Assembly (NCBI GenBank): GCA_009845645.1
Contig: VXZF01000028.1
Location: forward strand, 1 to 14,272
From: Gemmatimonadota bacterium
Lineage (GTDB): Bacteria > Latescibacterota > UBA2968 > UBA8231
Reading direction: 5' to 3'
Length of the DNA stretch: 14,272 nucleotides
Every line of letters begins with the position of its first letter. Positions within the stretch are counted from its first letter, which is position 1. The translations under genes and the position numbers were made by a program. The notes under the pieces were generated by a model. That model had not been told where the DNA came from. It made no database searches and worked only from the letters and a program-made list of their open reading frames with translations. Shown here piece after piece: positions 1 to 7,799 of this stretch.

Positions 1-683
1 GCGTCGTGGTTTGAAAATCCGCCGATGGCAACCGTTGAGAAGCTGTGGGCGATAGCGTCAAAAGGTTCCATGCCGGCCAGCCAATAAGCGAGGGCACAGG
101 CCACGGTCAAACTCAAGTAGATATACCAAAGGGCTTTGGCGGTCTGGGTGATCCTCGGCGTCAGCTTTGAATCCTTAATGGGGCCGGTGATCTCAGCGCG
201 AAAAAGCTGCATGCCGCCGATGCCGAGCATGGGCAATACGGCAATGGCGAGGACGATGATGCCCATGCCGCCCAACCACTGGAGTTGCTGGCGGTACAAC
301 AAGATGGAGCGGGGCAGGTCGTCTAGGCCTTGGATGACGGTGGCACCGGTCGTGGTCAAGCCGGAGAGGGACTCAAATACGGCGTCGGTAAAGCTCAGTT
401 CAAGCTGGTCGGACAGCATCAGCGGGAAGGAGCCGTAAAAGCCCAAGACGGCCCAGAACAAGACTGTTACCAAAAAGCCGTCCCTGATCCGCAACTCGGC
501 GCGCTGCTTGCGCGTGGGCAACCAGCACACAAGCCCGGTGACGAGCGTAATGGCAAAGGCCAACAGAAAGGCGGTTGCCGTGCCGTCGCGGTAGAGGAGG
601 GATACGCCAGCGGGCACTAACATGCTGACGCTAAACAGCGTCAGCAGGACGCCTAGTACCCGAAATACAACTGCGGAGCGCAT
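1..683 (-). CDS. trkH: Potassium uptake protein TrkH, N-terminal part (cut by window edge)
   Basis: This is the membrane pore subunit of a Trk/Ktr-type K+ uptake system, which works with the cytosolic TrkA gate encoded just upstream. Only the first 227 residues are in the window; the frame stays open to base 1. The sequence starts with hydrophobic helices. It then shows the first selectivity-filter loop, SGLTTTGAT at about residues 107-115, a QWLGGMGIIVLAIAVLPMLG helix at about 135-154, and near the cut the second filter loop TVAIGGFSNHD at about 217-227. These loops are hallmarks of the SKT (TrkH/KtrB/HKT) superfamily. I chose the ATG at 683 because it lies 10 bases after the trkA stop and nothing upstream in frame is better; its ribosome site is weak, so coupling to trkA is likely. 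TrkH and the shorter KtrB cannot be fully separated without the C-terminus, but a full-length two-RCK TrkA partner favours TrkH. Confidence 0.93.
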   Translation of the reverse strand, partial: MRSAVVFRVLGVLLTLFSVSMLVPAGVSLLYRDGTATAFLLAFAITLVTGLVCWLPTRKQRAELRIRDGFLVTVLFWAVLGFYGSFPLMLSDQLELSFTDAVFESLSGLTTTGATVIQGLDDLPRSILLYRQQLQWLGGMGIIVLAIAVLPMLGIGGMQLFRAEITGPIKDSKLTPRITQTAKALWYIYLSLTVACALAYWLAGMEPFDAIAHSFSTVAIGGFSNHD

Positions 684-693
684 GCGTTCCCGT

Positions 694-2037
694 TCAATCC
701 CCGAAAATTTTTCTCACTTCCTCGTGGACGTAGTGCCGGGCGAAGACCACGGCTTTGTCTCCGGGGTGGATGAGCGTATCTCCACGGGGGATGACCACAC
801 TATCGCCGTGGACGACAGCGCCGATGATCGAGTCCCTGGGCAGGCGGATGGAGATCAGGGGTTTTTGGGTGATCTTGCTGCCGCCGTGGGCGATGTACTC
901 GACGGCTTCCACGTCGAGGCCAGGCAGGCTGGCGATGGAGGCGATGCGCTGATGCCTCACGTAGCGCTGGACGGCGTTGACGGTCAGGAGCTGTTTGCTC
1001 AATACTGAATCTAGGCCGATGGCCGGGGTGATGGGCATGTAATCGACGTTGTTGACCAAGGCGATGGCGCGCGGCACTTCGAGGTGCTTGGCGACTAGCG
1101 TCGAGATGATGTTGACTTCGTCGTTGCCAGTAACGGCAATAAAGGCGTCCATGTCGGCGAGTCCTTCGACGGCCAACAGGTCGTAGTCCGTGCCGTCGCC
1201 TTGGATGACCAGGACGTTGGTGAGTTGGTCGGCGATTTGCCGGGATCGATCGGCGCGGCTTTCGATGAGCCTGACGCGCATCTGCGAGGAAAGCTCTTGG
1301 GCGACGAACTGGCCGATGAGGCCGCCGCCTAAGATCGCGATATCCTCGATGCGGTGGTCGGCTAGGCCGGTCAAACTGACCACTGAAGGGATGAAGTCGG
1401 GATCGCTGATGACGAAGATCCGGTCCTCTGGCAGCAGCGTGGTGTTGCCGCGGGGGATCAAGGTCTGCTGCTTGCGCTGGATGGCGACGATGCGCATGGG
1501 GATGTCGGCAAGCTGCCGCCCCAACTCGGTCAAAGGAGCGTGAAGCAGAGAAGACTGGTGGTCGAGACGCATGCCGAGCAAGACGAGCTTGCCCTCGGCA
1601 AACTCGACTAGATCGGTGGCACTGGACTGGCGGATGAGGCGGACGATGGCGTCGGCGGTTTCCTTCTCGGGGTGGATGAACTGATCAACGCCGAGTTCAC
1701 GGGGACTGAAGATAAAATCGGGCGCGGTGAATTCGGGATTGCGGATGCGGGCGATGGCCGATTGGACGCCTAGCTTCTTGGCCATTCTACAGGCGAGCAG
1801 ATTGACCTCGTCGTTGGTGGTCATGGCGGCGACGAGATCTACCTTCTCGATGCCGAGCCCGCGCAAGTCCTGCAAACTGGTGCCATTGCCCTCGGCGACG
1901 ATGATGTCGAGCTGTTCGCTGACCCGCTTGACGCGGTTGGGATCGGTGTCAATCTGGGTAATATCGTGCCCGTCTTGGCTCAGTTGCTTGCTCAACTGAA
2001 AGCCGATGGCTCCGGCACCTATGACCAAAATGTGCAT
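694..2037 (-). CDS. trkA: Trk system K+ uptake regulatory subunit TrkA
   Basis: This is the cytosolic nucleotide-binding subunit that gates the TrkH pore, binding NAD(H)/ATP-type ligands. At 447 residues it has the usual full TrkA length with a duplicated RCK layout. The first Rossmann (RCK_N) half opens with GAGAIG at 7-12 and the acidic residue D30 at the end of beta-2. RCK_C follows at roughly 140-215. The second RCK_N has GGGLIG at 237-242 and an acidic E259 at the corresponding place, and a second RCK_C occupies roughly 365-447. The motifs EGNGT (49-53) and QGDGT (279-283), and TTNDEVN (73-79) and TGNDEVN (303-309), show the internal duplication plainly. The ATG at 2037 starts right at the Rossmann strand; no strong Shine-Dalgarno precedes it. 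The stop lies 10 bases before trkH, forming a trkA-trkH operon. Confidence 0.96.
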   Translation of the reverse strand: MHILVIGAGAIGFQLSKQLSQDGHDITQIDTDPNRVKRVSEQLDIIVAEGNGTSLQDLRGLGIEKVDLVAAMTTNDEVNLLACRMAKKLGVQSAIARIRNPEFTAPDFIFSPRELGVDQFIHPEKETADAIVRLIRQSSATDLVEFAEGKLVLLGMRLDHQSSLLHAPLTELGRQLADIPMRIVAIQRKQQTLIPRGNTTLLPEDRIFVISDPDFIPSVVSLTGLADHRIEDIAILGGGLIGQFVAQELSSQMRVRLIESRADRSRQIADQLTNVLVIQGDGTDYDLLAVEGLADMDAFIAVTGNDEVNIISTLVAKHLEVPRAIALVNNVDYMPITPAIGLDSVLSKQLLTVNAVQRYVRHQRIASIASLPGLDVEAVEYIAHGGSKITQKPLISIRLPRDSIIGAVVHGDSVVIPRGDTLIHPGDKAVVFARHYVHEEVRKIFGD

Positions 2038-2107
2038 GATTTTTCAGGCAAATTCCGCAGCGAAGTTATCGTCTAGAAGCTAAGGACGATGCGCCCCTAA
2101 CGCTAAC

Positions 2108-2422
2108 TCAGTCGATGTGAAATACCTCGCGCAGATCTTTGGCAATAGGGCTATCGTCGGGGTTGGAGGCCATGATGTCCTTCATGTAGGTCCACCACCG
2201 GCGGCAATCCGGCGTCTCGGCGATGCTATTCCAGCGCTCCTCGTCTTCGAGTTCCACGTAGGCAAAAAGCTGGTGGGTGTCTGCGTCAAGGAAGATGGAG
2301 TAGTTGTGGACGCCGTGTTCCTTGAGGGTTTGCTCCAGTTCGGGCCAGATGGGGTTGTGGCGCGCTTCGTATTCGGCGTGTTGGTCGGGATTGACTTGCA
2401 TGACAAAGGCTTTGCGGATCAT
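2108..2422 (-). CDS. rhaM: L-rhamnose mutarotase RhaM
   Basis: This small cytosolic enzyme interconverts the alpha and beta anomers of L-rhamnose, feeding rhamnose isomerase. At 104 residues it matches the family length and follows E. coli RhaM almost collinearly, opening [13 protein letters not shown]. The proposed catalytic histidine is present as H22 in RHNPIWPEL, and the ERWNSIAET segment and the W76-W77 pair of the sugar pocket are conserved, as is the EVFHID tail. The ATG at 2422 is preceded by a near-perfect Shine-Dalgarno, AAAGGAGG on the minus strand at 2428-2435, six bases away. It follows the membrane-protein stop by 83 bases, where a TAATAT -10-like hexamer occurs (minus strand, 2490-2495), so it may also have its own weak promoter. 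No other rhamnose catabolic gene (isomerase, kinase, aldolase) is in view. Related DUF718/RhaM-like proteins act on other sugars, so the exact substrate is not certain. Confidence 0.93.
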   Translation of the reverse strand: MIRKAFVMQVNPDQHAEYEARHNPIWPELEQTLKEHGVHNYSIFLDADTHQLFAYVELEDEERWNSIAETPDCRRWWTYMKDIMASNPDDSPIAKDLREVFHID

Positions 2423-2505
2423 GGGGCCTCCTTTGGCTTAAATTTGTGCCAAGTGTCTGGCATTTCGCTTGCTGAGTCAAATTACATGTATATTACGGGG
2501 CCAAA

Positions 2506-4443
2506 TCAAAAATTGAAGATCATGTTGCCCTCGACGCCGTAGGCCCCGTCGATGAAGAGCCATAGGCAGGCCGTGGTGAAGTCGCCGAGGATCAGTCCTA
2601 AAAAGAACGGCATCAAGGCGCGGTAGGTGCGCACCCCGCCGTAGCGCAGGATGGTCGCCTTGAGTAACCAGGCCAAAAAGATGGACAACCAGCCATAGTA
2701 AACAATGGTGAAGGTGGAGGCGATGGGAAAACCCAAAGGATGCAGGGGCCACCACGTGAAGCGGTGGCGCAAAAAGAGCAGAGCCGCCATGACAAAGCTT
2801 CCGCTGGCGGTAAAGGCAAGGCGCGGGGCAAACGACGGCTCGGGCGCGTTGTACACCGAGGCCATATAGGTAAAGGGCCAGCGCGGCGCTCCGCTAAAGT
2901 ACCAGCCGTGCAGGTTGATGCCGCCATAGGTATAGGCGAGGGTCATGGTAAACCAGACCGAGCCGAGCAGTCCCACGGCGATGGCGGCAAATAGCGCCCC
3001 AAGCAGCCAGCGCGGCGCGGGCGAGTCGCCGGAGGTGAGCTTGAGGCTGTGCATGACGGCGTTCATCATGTTGGCCGCGGTCTCGCCCATCCACACCGTG
3101 CTCAGGCCCAAGCTGGTCATGTTGCCAAGGCCGAGAGTCTCGGGACCAATACCTCGGGTGATAAAGGCCTGTGGTGCCATCGGCGTCTGGCAGCCGGGGA
3201 TACCAGCCTCGCAGACAATGCGCGACAGACCGATAAAGACGATGAGCGCCCCTACCACCAGCAGCACCGCCGCGTACAGGGAGAGACCGGTGAGAGTCAG
3301 CCAGGCAACCATGAACGCCACGCCGACTGCTAGGCCGCCAAAGGCCGTGCGCGGGGCCATGAGTTCGCCGGGGGCTGGCTCGCCTTTTAACGCTTGGCTC
3401 CACAGGCGGCGCAGATGAGTGCGGGCGGTCCACAACACGAAGAGGGTCAGCACCAAGAGGCCGCCGGCCTGCTGGTGAGAGATGGGGACTGAGCCACCGC
3501 CCGAGGTCCAAATATCGCCTCCGCCGATTACGAGGCCGATGCGGGCGAAGACGACTTTTTCTAGGGTGTAGAACAAAAAGAAAAACCAGATGCTGAAGGA
3601 GACGCTGAGCGCCATCAGGTAAGCTAGGCCCAAGATCGGCAGGTTGATCAGCCAGGGCAGGCTGACGCTGCCTTGGAGCAGGGACAATCTGCCGTTCAGG
3701 GCTATGGGCTGGAAGGCGTCGTGGTAGTAGTTGAGCGAGTTCCACGAGTGGAGGAGGAGCGGCACGGCAAAGCCCAGCCACAGCAGGCGGTTTTTGAACA
3801 AGCGGCCGAAAATGGACGCGGAGTCCGCGTCTTCGAGCATGGTAAGCGGCAGGCGAGTGAGAGGGAAGACGAGCCGCTCGTTGGCGATCCACTGACCTCG
3901 GAGCAACACGCCGAGGCAAAAGAGGACCCAGTAGAAGGTGAAGAGAAAGCAGATCCAAGCGGCTAGCGGGCGGCTCCAAGCAGCCCACGGTATGGCGCTG
4001 CCTTGGGGCAGTCCTTCGTAGAACAGGCGCACGGCCTCGGTATCAGTGGGAGCCAGCCAAGGATGGATATATTCGACGAAAAGCTCCTGCCAGGCATTTT
4101 CCGGCGTGGCGTAGTACGCGGCTCCGGTGATGACCGACAGAAAGCTGCCGGTGAAGCCGGTGGTGACTACCACCGAGCCGACCAGCATCATGGCGTACAC
4201 GGCGATGAGTTCGGCGCGGGAAAAGGCCCACACGCGGCCCAGCATCTTGAGCAGAGGCAGGGCCGCGGCTGTCAGCAGAAAGAGGAAGAGGACGGCGATA
4301 AGGGGGATGGCGTTGCTGGTGATCTGCGATCCCTTGACGATGAGGATTCCCCAAGGGCTCAGCACGCTGATCGCCCCCACGAGGAGCAAACCTGTGAGGA
4401 CGGCGCGCAGAGAGAAAGCGGGTAGAGAGGTGGTACGGGACGT
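2506..4443 (-). CDS. Polytopic membrane protein, OPT-like (DUF6785/DUF6784 type)
   Basis: This is an integral membrane protein of about 645 residues with roughly a dozen or more hydrophobic segments spread along its length. The opening SLPAFSLRAVLTGLLLVG, the FSRAELIAVYAMM segment (about 74-86) and a later SRIVCEAGIPG...GMGNMTS-like loop region resemble, from memory, the DUF6785 plus DUF6784 proteins common in planctomycetes and related phyla, which have been linked to oligopeptide-transporter (OPT)-like folds. The transported substrate is unknown. The start is unusual. The frame is open upstream into the methyltransferase gene, but that extension to 4656 is a low-quality shadow of 71 residues inside a well-conserved gene. 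There is no in-frame ATG, GTG or TTG between the methyltransferase stop and the first helix. I take ACG at 4443, preceded by an AGGCGG purine tract overlapping the stop codon; CTG at 4410 or TTG at 4389 are alternatives. It may be co-transcribed with its neighbours. Confidence 0.75.
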   Translation of the reverse strand, partial: TSRTTSLPAFSLRAVLTGLLLVGAISVLSPWGILIVKGSQITSNAIPLIAVLFLFLLTAAALPLLKMLGRVWAFSRAELIAVYAMMLVGSVVVTTGFTGSFLSVITGAAYYATPENAWQELFVEYIHPWLAPTDTEAVRLFYEGLPQGSAIPWAAWSRPLAAWICFLFTFYWVLFCLGVLLRGQWIANERLVFPLTRLPLTMLEDADSASIFGRLFKNRLLWLGFAVPLLLHSWNSLNYYHDAFQPIALNGRLSLLQGSVSLPWLINLPILGLAYLMALSVSFSIWFFFLFYTLEKVVFARIGLVIGGGDIWTSGGGSVPISHQQAGGLLVLTLFVLWTARTHLRRLWSQALKGEPAPGELMAPRTAFGGLAVGVAFMVAWLTLTGLSLYAAVLLVVGALIVFIGLSRIVCEAGIPGCQTPMAPQAFITRGIGPETLGLGNMTSLGLSTVWMGETAANMMNAVMHSLKLTSGDSPAPRWLLGALFAAIAVGLLGSVWFTMTLAYTYGGINLHGWYFSGAPRWPFTYMASVYNAPEPSFAPRLAFTASGSFVMAALLFLRHRFTWWPLHPLGFPIASTFTIVYYGWLSIFLAWLLKATILRYGGVRTYRALMPFFLGLILGDFTTACLWLFIDGAYGVEGNMIFNF

Positions 4444-4456
4444 GGGGAACCGCCTA
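4441..4456 (-). promoter_or_regulatory. Stop/restart junction with probable non-AUG (ACG) start
   Basis: The methyltransferase stop (TAG, 4454-4456) runs directly into GCGG, giving a TAGGCGG tract that can serve as a weak Shine-Dalgarno. After six further bases comes ACG (4441-4443) in the frame of the downstream membrane protein. Read as methionine, it would give the N-terminus MSRTTSLPAFSLRAVL, a natural length for a family whose proteins begin just before the first transmembrane helix. Reinitiation by ribosomes ending the methyltransferase would explain a rare start. A single-base sequencing or assembly error (ATG read as ACG) would look the same. Confidence 0.4.
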
Positions 4457-5704
4457 TTTGAGACTGCGGATGAAGTAGAGCAGGCGCTTGAAAAAGTTTG
4501 GCCGGATACCGGAGTTCTCGGTGCGTTGGGCCACCACGTGGTAGGCTTGGAGTTGGTGATTGTACATGGCGTGGGACCCGCCCCACAAGTACAGGCGGAA
4601 GGCGCGGAAAACCGCTTCGCCCCAGCGCTCGACGACAGTTTGGCGATTGGCTTCAAAGCGAGTGGCCCAGTGCCTCAGCGTCAGGGCGTACTCGTGAGTT
4701 TCATCTACCACTTCCTCCACCTTGAAGCCGTGCATGAGGAATTCTTGCAGCAGGTCGGGTAGGCACAGGTATGTATGGGTGCCGGGGTAGATATAGCGAC
4801 GCACGAAATTGCTCACCTTGTACTTCTCGAGCGTGGCCGAAGCGTCTAGATAAATGCGGCCCCCGGGCTTGAGGCATTTCCACACTTGCGCGGCAAAGTC
4901 GCGGTAGTGGGGGATGTGCTCAATGACGCCGAAGATGACGATGGCGTCGTACGGCTCGGGCGGGTCGTGCTCGAGGAAATCTTCAAGGAGGATTTGGCAG
5001 TTCGTCAGCCCTTGTTCGGCGATGAGGTCTTGGTGTAGTCGGTGCGAGTCCTCGGCAATGGTCAGGGCCGTGCTGTGGATGCCGCGCGGCCCGGCGTAGC
5101 GGGTAACTGCGCCCCAGCCCGCGCCGATGTCGAGCAGGCGGTCACCCGCTTGCAGGTGCAGGGCTTGGGCCATAGTGGCAAATTTGTGCTCGGCGGCTTG
5201 TTCCAGCGTCTCGTCATCGTCGTGGAAGAGGCAGTGCGAGTACAGATGGTATTGGCGATCGACGAACGCCAAGTAGAAATCGTCGCCGAAGTTATAGTGA
5301 TGCGCGATGGCAGCGCGGTTGAGGCGGACGCGGTTGCTCCAGAGGAGTTGGAGATAGGCCCGCAGCAGGAAACCGGGGCTGACATTGCCCTTAGCGTACT
5401 GACGCAGATCTATGAAGGCGTGTACATCGCCCTCGATTTCGATCTCGCCCTCGACGTAAGCGCGACCGATGGCGTACTCGTCGAGTCTTTTGCTGAGCAC
5501 TTCGTCGGAGTGGAAGACAACGCTAAAGGCCGGTTCGCCCGCTGGTCCTAAGCGCAAGGTCTCACCTTGTGCAAAGGTAAACTGGCAGGGGATAGGGATG
5601 TCGGCGAGGGCGGCGTGGAGTAGGCGGGCAGCCGCGCATTGAGGCTGGGGGGGCGGGGCTTGTTCTTGCTCTTGCTGTAATTGGGGCTGTGCGGTCACGG
5701 TCAT
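4454..5704 (-). CDS. SAM-dependent methyltransferase, cyclopropane-fatty-acyl-phospholipid synthase family (divergent)
   Basis: This is a 416-residue protein of the CFA synthase/mycolic-acid cyclopropane synthase family, which adds methyl or methylene groups from S-adenosylmethionine to unsaturated lipid chains. Residues 1-27 are a Gln/Pro-rich, probably disordered tail. Residues 40-120 resemble the N-terminal lipid-binding part of CFA synthases. HHYNFGDDFYLAFVD (135-149) is the family entry motif, LLDIGAGWG (190-198) is SAM motif I, and FGVIEHIPHYRDF (258-270) holds the conserved acidic residue E262. From recalled E. coli positions, E239 and Y317 are kept (E262, Y339), but C139 appears as H157 and H266 as D287, so true cyclopropanation is doubtful. 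I chose the ATG at 5704 because an AGGA (5714-5717) sits nine bases upstream; a GTG at 5725 would place that site inside the gene. It is the first gene of the leftward run, diverging from the solute-binding-protein gene. Confidence 0.85.
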   Translation of the reverse strand: MTVTAQPQLQQEQEQAPPPQPQCAAARLLHAALADIPIPCQFTFAQGETLRLGPAGEPAFSVVFHSDEVLSKRLDEYAIGRAYVEGEIEIEGDVHAFIDLRQYAKGNVSPGFLLRAYLQLLWSNRVRLNRAAIAHHYNFGDDFYLAFVDRQYHLYSHCLFHDDDETLEQAAEHKFATMAQALHLQAGDRLLDIGAGWGAVTRYAGPRGIHSTALTIAEDSHRLHQDLIAEQGLTNCQILLEDFLEHDPPEPYDAIVIFGVIEHIPHYRDFAAQVWKCLKPGGRIYLDASATLEKYKVSNFVRRYIYPGTHTYLCLPDLLQEFLMHGFKVEEVVDETHEYALTLRHWATRFEANRQTVVERWGEAVFRAFRLYLWGGSHAMYNHQLQAYHVVAQRTENSGIRPNFFKRLLYFIRSLK

Positions 5705-5819
5705 GGCGGTTTTTCCTGGTGGCACAATTAGTTGCGCAAGGGGGACGTTTTGTGTTGGTGGGGTACAGATTATTAAACTTCGCTCAACTCGTCAAGAAGA
5801 TGGGAAAAGGAGAGAGGTC
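5705..5819. promoter_or_regulatory. Divergent intergenic promoter region
   Basis: This 115-base gap separates two divergent genes and must hold their start signals if each has its own promoter. Rightward, TTGTGT (5750-5755) and TATTAA (5771-5776) form a poor -35/-10 pair with 15-base spacing, followed by an AAGGAG ribosome site (5807-5812) seven bases before the ATG at 5820. Leftward, a TAATTG-like -10 (near 5725-5730) precedes the AGGA site of the methyltransferase. Between them lies the 8-base palindrome TTGCGCAA (5732-5739), which could be half of an operator. None of these elements is a strong consensus match. Confidence 0.35.
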
Positions 5820-7799
5820 ATGCAGGTGCTTGGATGGGGCAGGATGGTGTGGAGTATCGGCGCAGTTGCGTGGTTGGGCTGTATTCCAGTCGAAGCGGAG
5901 CGTCCGATCGCGGCTGAGGCGCCGACGACGGGCGACATCCCGCAAAGTGTGTGGCCAGAAGCTTGGTTCCGGCCGCCGGCTACGGCTTCAGCCGTGGGAT
6001 TGCAGACCTTCCGCCAAGCGCCCGTGCTTGATGAATTGGTAGACGCCGGTGAATTGCCGCCGGTCGCCGAGCGCCTGCCCGACGACCCTGTGGTGGTCCA
6101 ACCTTTCGGCGAGATTGGTCGCTACGGAGGCACAGCCCGGCTGTTCTTCGCGGGTGAAAGCCTGATTAACGTGCCCGAAGGGGTGCTGCGTCCGGGGCCG
6201 CAGATGCGGTTGAATCTGCCGAATTTTGCGGCAAAGGCCGAATACCTCAACGGCGCGCGGACCTTGTGGATTACTCTGCGTCCGGGCCACAAGTGGTCTG
6301 ACGGTCATCCTGTAACGGCGGACGACTACGCGTTCTGGTTCGATCACGTGCTGATGAACAAGGAGCTTACGCCAGTGGTGGAGCCTCGATTCAAGGGCGC
6401 GCGGATCGAAAAGCACGACGCGCACAGCTTCAGTTATCACTTTCCCCAGCCGATGCCGCTGTTTGTCAATCATCTCGCCCACAACAGTTCGCGCTTGGTG
6501 ATGCCGGCGCACTTCATGCGCCGCTACCACCCGGATTTCACCGATCCCGCGCAGTTGGAGCGCGAAGCCGAAGAGCTGGGTTTGCAGGACTGGCTCACCT
6601 ATTTCGGGGCGGTCAACAGCACGACCGATCTGATTCACTTCAACCGCCCTGTGCTGACGGCGTACGTATTGGTCAGCCGGACCTCGACGCGTGCCCTGCT
6701 GCGCCGCAATCCCTACTATTTCAAGGTGGATCCCGCAGGCAACCAGTTGCCCTATATCGACTCCCTGGAGGTACAGCGGGTAGATAGTCCCGAAATCATG
6801 GCAGCCAAAGCCTCGACTGGACAGGTTGACTTTGCCGGGCGGCAGTTTATGACGGCCGATATTCCGCTGTTTAAGCGCTTTGAGCAGAACAACGACTATT
6901 CCACGTACGTCTGGCCGCGGCCCTACGGCTCGGACGTGGTGTTGCAGTTCAATTTGAATCATCCCGATGAGGGACTGCGGCGGATTTTCCAAGACGTGCG
7001 CTTCCGACGAGCCATGTCGCTGGCCATCAATCGGGATGAAATCAACGACATCGTTTACTTTGGTTATGGGGTGCCGCGTCAACTTACGGTAGTGTCTGCG
7101 AGTCGCTACTTTGAGCCAGAATTTGCCACGGCTTGGGCGGAGTTTGACCCGGTGCGTGCGCGTGCGCTGTTCGACGAGATGGGACTTGTCGATCGCGATG
7201 GAGACGGACGACGCGAGCGGTTCGACGGTAAGCCATTGCAAATCACCTTGGAGTACATGATCGGCGAGACGCCCAAGCAAGTTACCCTAGACTTGGTCTC
7301 GGCCTACTGGCGCGAGGTGGAGGTAAACGTCAATCTCAAACAGATCAGCGGCACGCTGCAGCGGATCCGCGCTAGGGCGGGCTTGATGGACATGACTATC
7401 TGGCACGCCGATCGCAATGCGGATATCCTCTTTCCCATTGAGCCTTATTGGTACGTGCCGACCAATGGCGGCTGGGAGCAGAGCCAGTGGTCTAAGTGGA
7501 CGCGGTGGTACTTCTCCGATGGCGCGCTCGGGTGGGAACCGCCGGCGCAGATCAAGGAACTGATCGGCTGGTGGGAGATACTGCGCCGCACCACAGACGA
7601 GGAAGAGCGCATTGCGATGGGCAAGAAGATCCTCCGCAGCCAAGCTGAGAACTTGTGGGCACTCGGCGTCATTGGCTTGGGGCCGCATCCGGTCGTGGTC
7701 AGCCGCAAGCTGCGCAATGTGCCGCCCCAAGGCTATTGGGGTTGGGATTCGCGCTGGACGTGGCCGTATTACCCGGAGACTTGGTATTTGGAGGAGTAA
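5820..7799 (+). CDS. ABC transporter substrate-binding protein, peptide/oligopeptide type (SBP family 5)
   Basis: This is an extracytoplasmic solute receptor of the DppA/OppA type (SBP_bac_5), which normally delivers oligopeptides, oligosaccharides or related solutes to an ABC permease. At 659 residues it is longer than the usual 500-600. Residues 1-26 form an export signal ending PVEA; a WLGC at 18-21 is only a poor lipobox. Family marks include KWSDGHPVTADDYAFWFDHV from residue 158, RRNPYYFKVDPAGNQLPYID (about 295-314), FRRAMSLAINRDEIND from 395, and a calcium-loop-like DRDGDGRRE at 458-466. The Trp/Tyr-rich C-terminus could contribute to an aromatic ligand surface. The ATG at 5820 has AAGGAG seven bases upstream; the frame extends to 5703, but that extension covers the divergent promoter region and lacks a signal peptide. 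No permease or ATPase gene is in the window, so the ligand cannot be named. Confidence 0.9.
   Translation: MQVLGWGRMVWSIGAVAWLGCIPVEAERPIAAEAPTTGDIPQSVWPEAWFRPPATASAVGLQTFRQAPVLDELVDAGELPPVAERLPDDPVVVQPFGEIGRYGGTARLFFAGESLINVPEGVLRPGPQMRLNLPNFAAKAEYLNGARTLWITLRPGHKWSDGHPVTADDYAFWFDHVLMNKELTPVVEPRFKGARIEKHDAHSFSYHFPQPMPLFVNHLAHNSSRLVMPAHFMRRYHPDFTDPAQLEREAEELGLQDWLTYFGAVNSTTDLIHFNRPVLTAYVLVSRTSTRALLRRNPYYFKVDPAGNQLPYIDSLEVQRVDSPEIMAAKASTGQVDFAGRQFMTADIPLFKRFEQNNDYSTYVWPRPYGSDVVLQFNLNHPDEGLRRIFQDVRFRRAMSLAINRDEINDIVYFGYGVPRQLTVVSASRYFEPEFATAWAEFDPVRARALFDEMGLVDRDGDGRRERFDGKPLQITLEYMIGETPKQVTLDLVSAYWREVEVNVNLKQISGTLQRIRARAGLMDMTIWHADRNADILFPIEPYWYVPTNGGWEQSQWSKWTRWYFSDGALGWEPPAQIKELIGWWEILRRTTDEEERIAMGKKILRSQAENLWALGVIGLGPHPVVVSRKLRNVPPQGYWGWDSRWTWPYYPETWYLEE

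Noticed and set aside
2433..2452. TTGGC...GCCAA inverted repeat overlapping the rhaM ribosome site
   Set aside because: A five-base arm pair with a 10-base spacer is expected by chance and would fold only weakly.
2423..2505. TTGGCAC on the minus strand upstream of rhaM as a sigma-54 promoter
   Set aside because: The -24 part looks good, but the GC of the -12 element is misplaced by one base and the TTGC core is absent.
2894..3988. 364-codon minus-strand frame overlapping the membrane protein
   Set aside because: It is a second frame of the same strand with Arg/Pro/Leu-rich nonsense composition; the overlapping frame gives regular transmembrane helices.
5988..7280. Long open frame (430 codons) antisense to the solute-binding-protein gene
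   Set aside because: Its product has no recognisable domain and is rich in Arg/His/Gln as expected of a GC-rich shadow frame; the sense strand encodes a clear SBP family protein.
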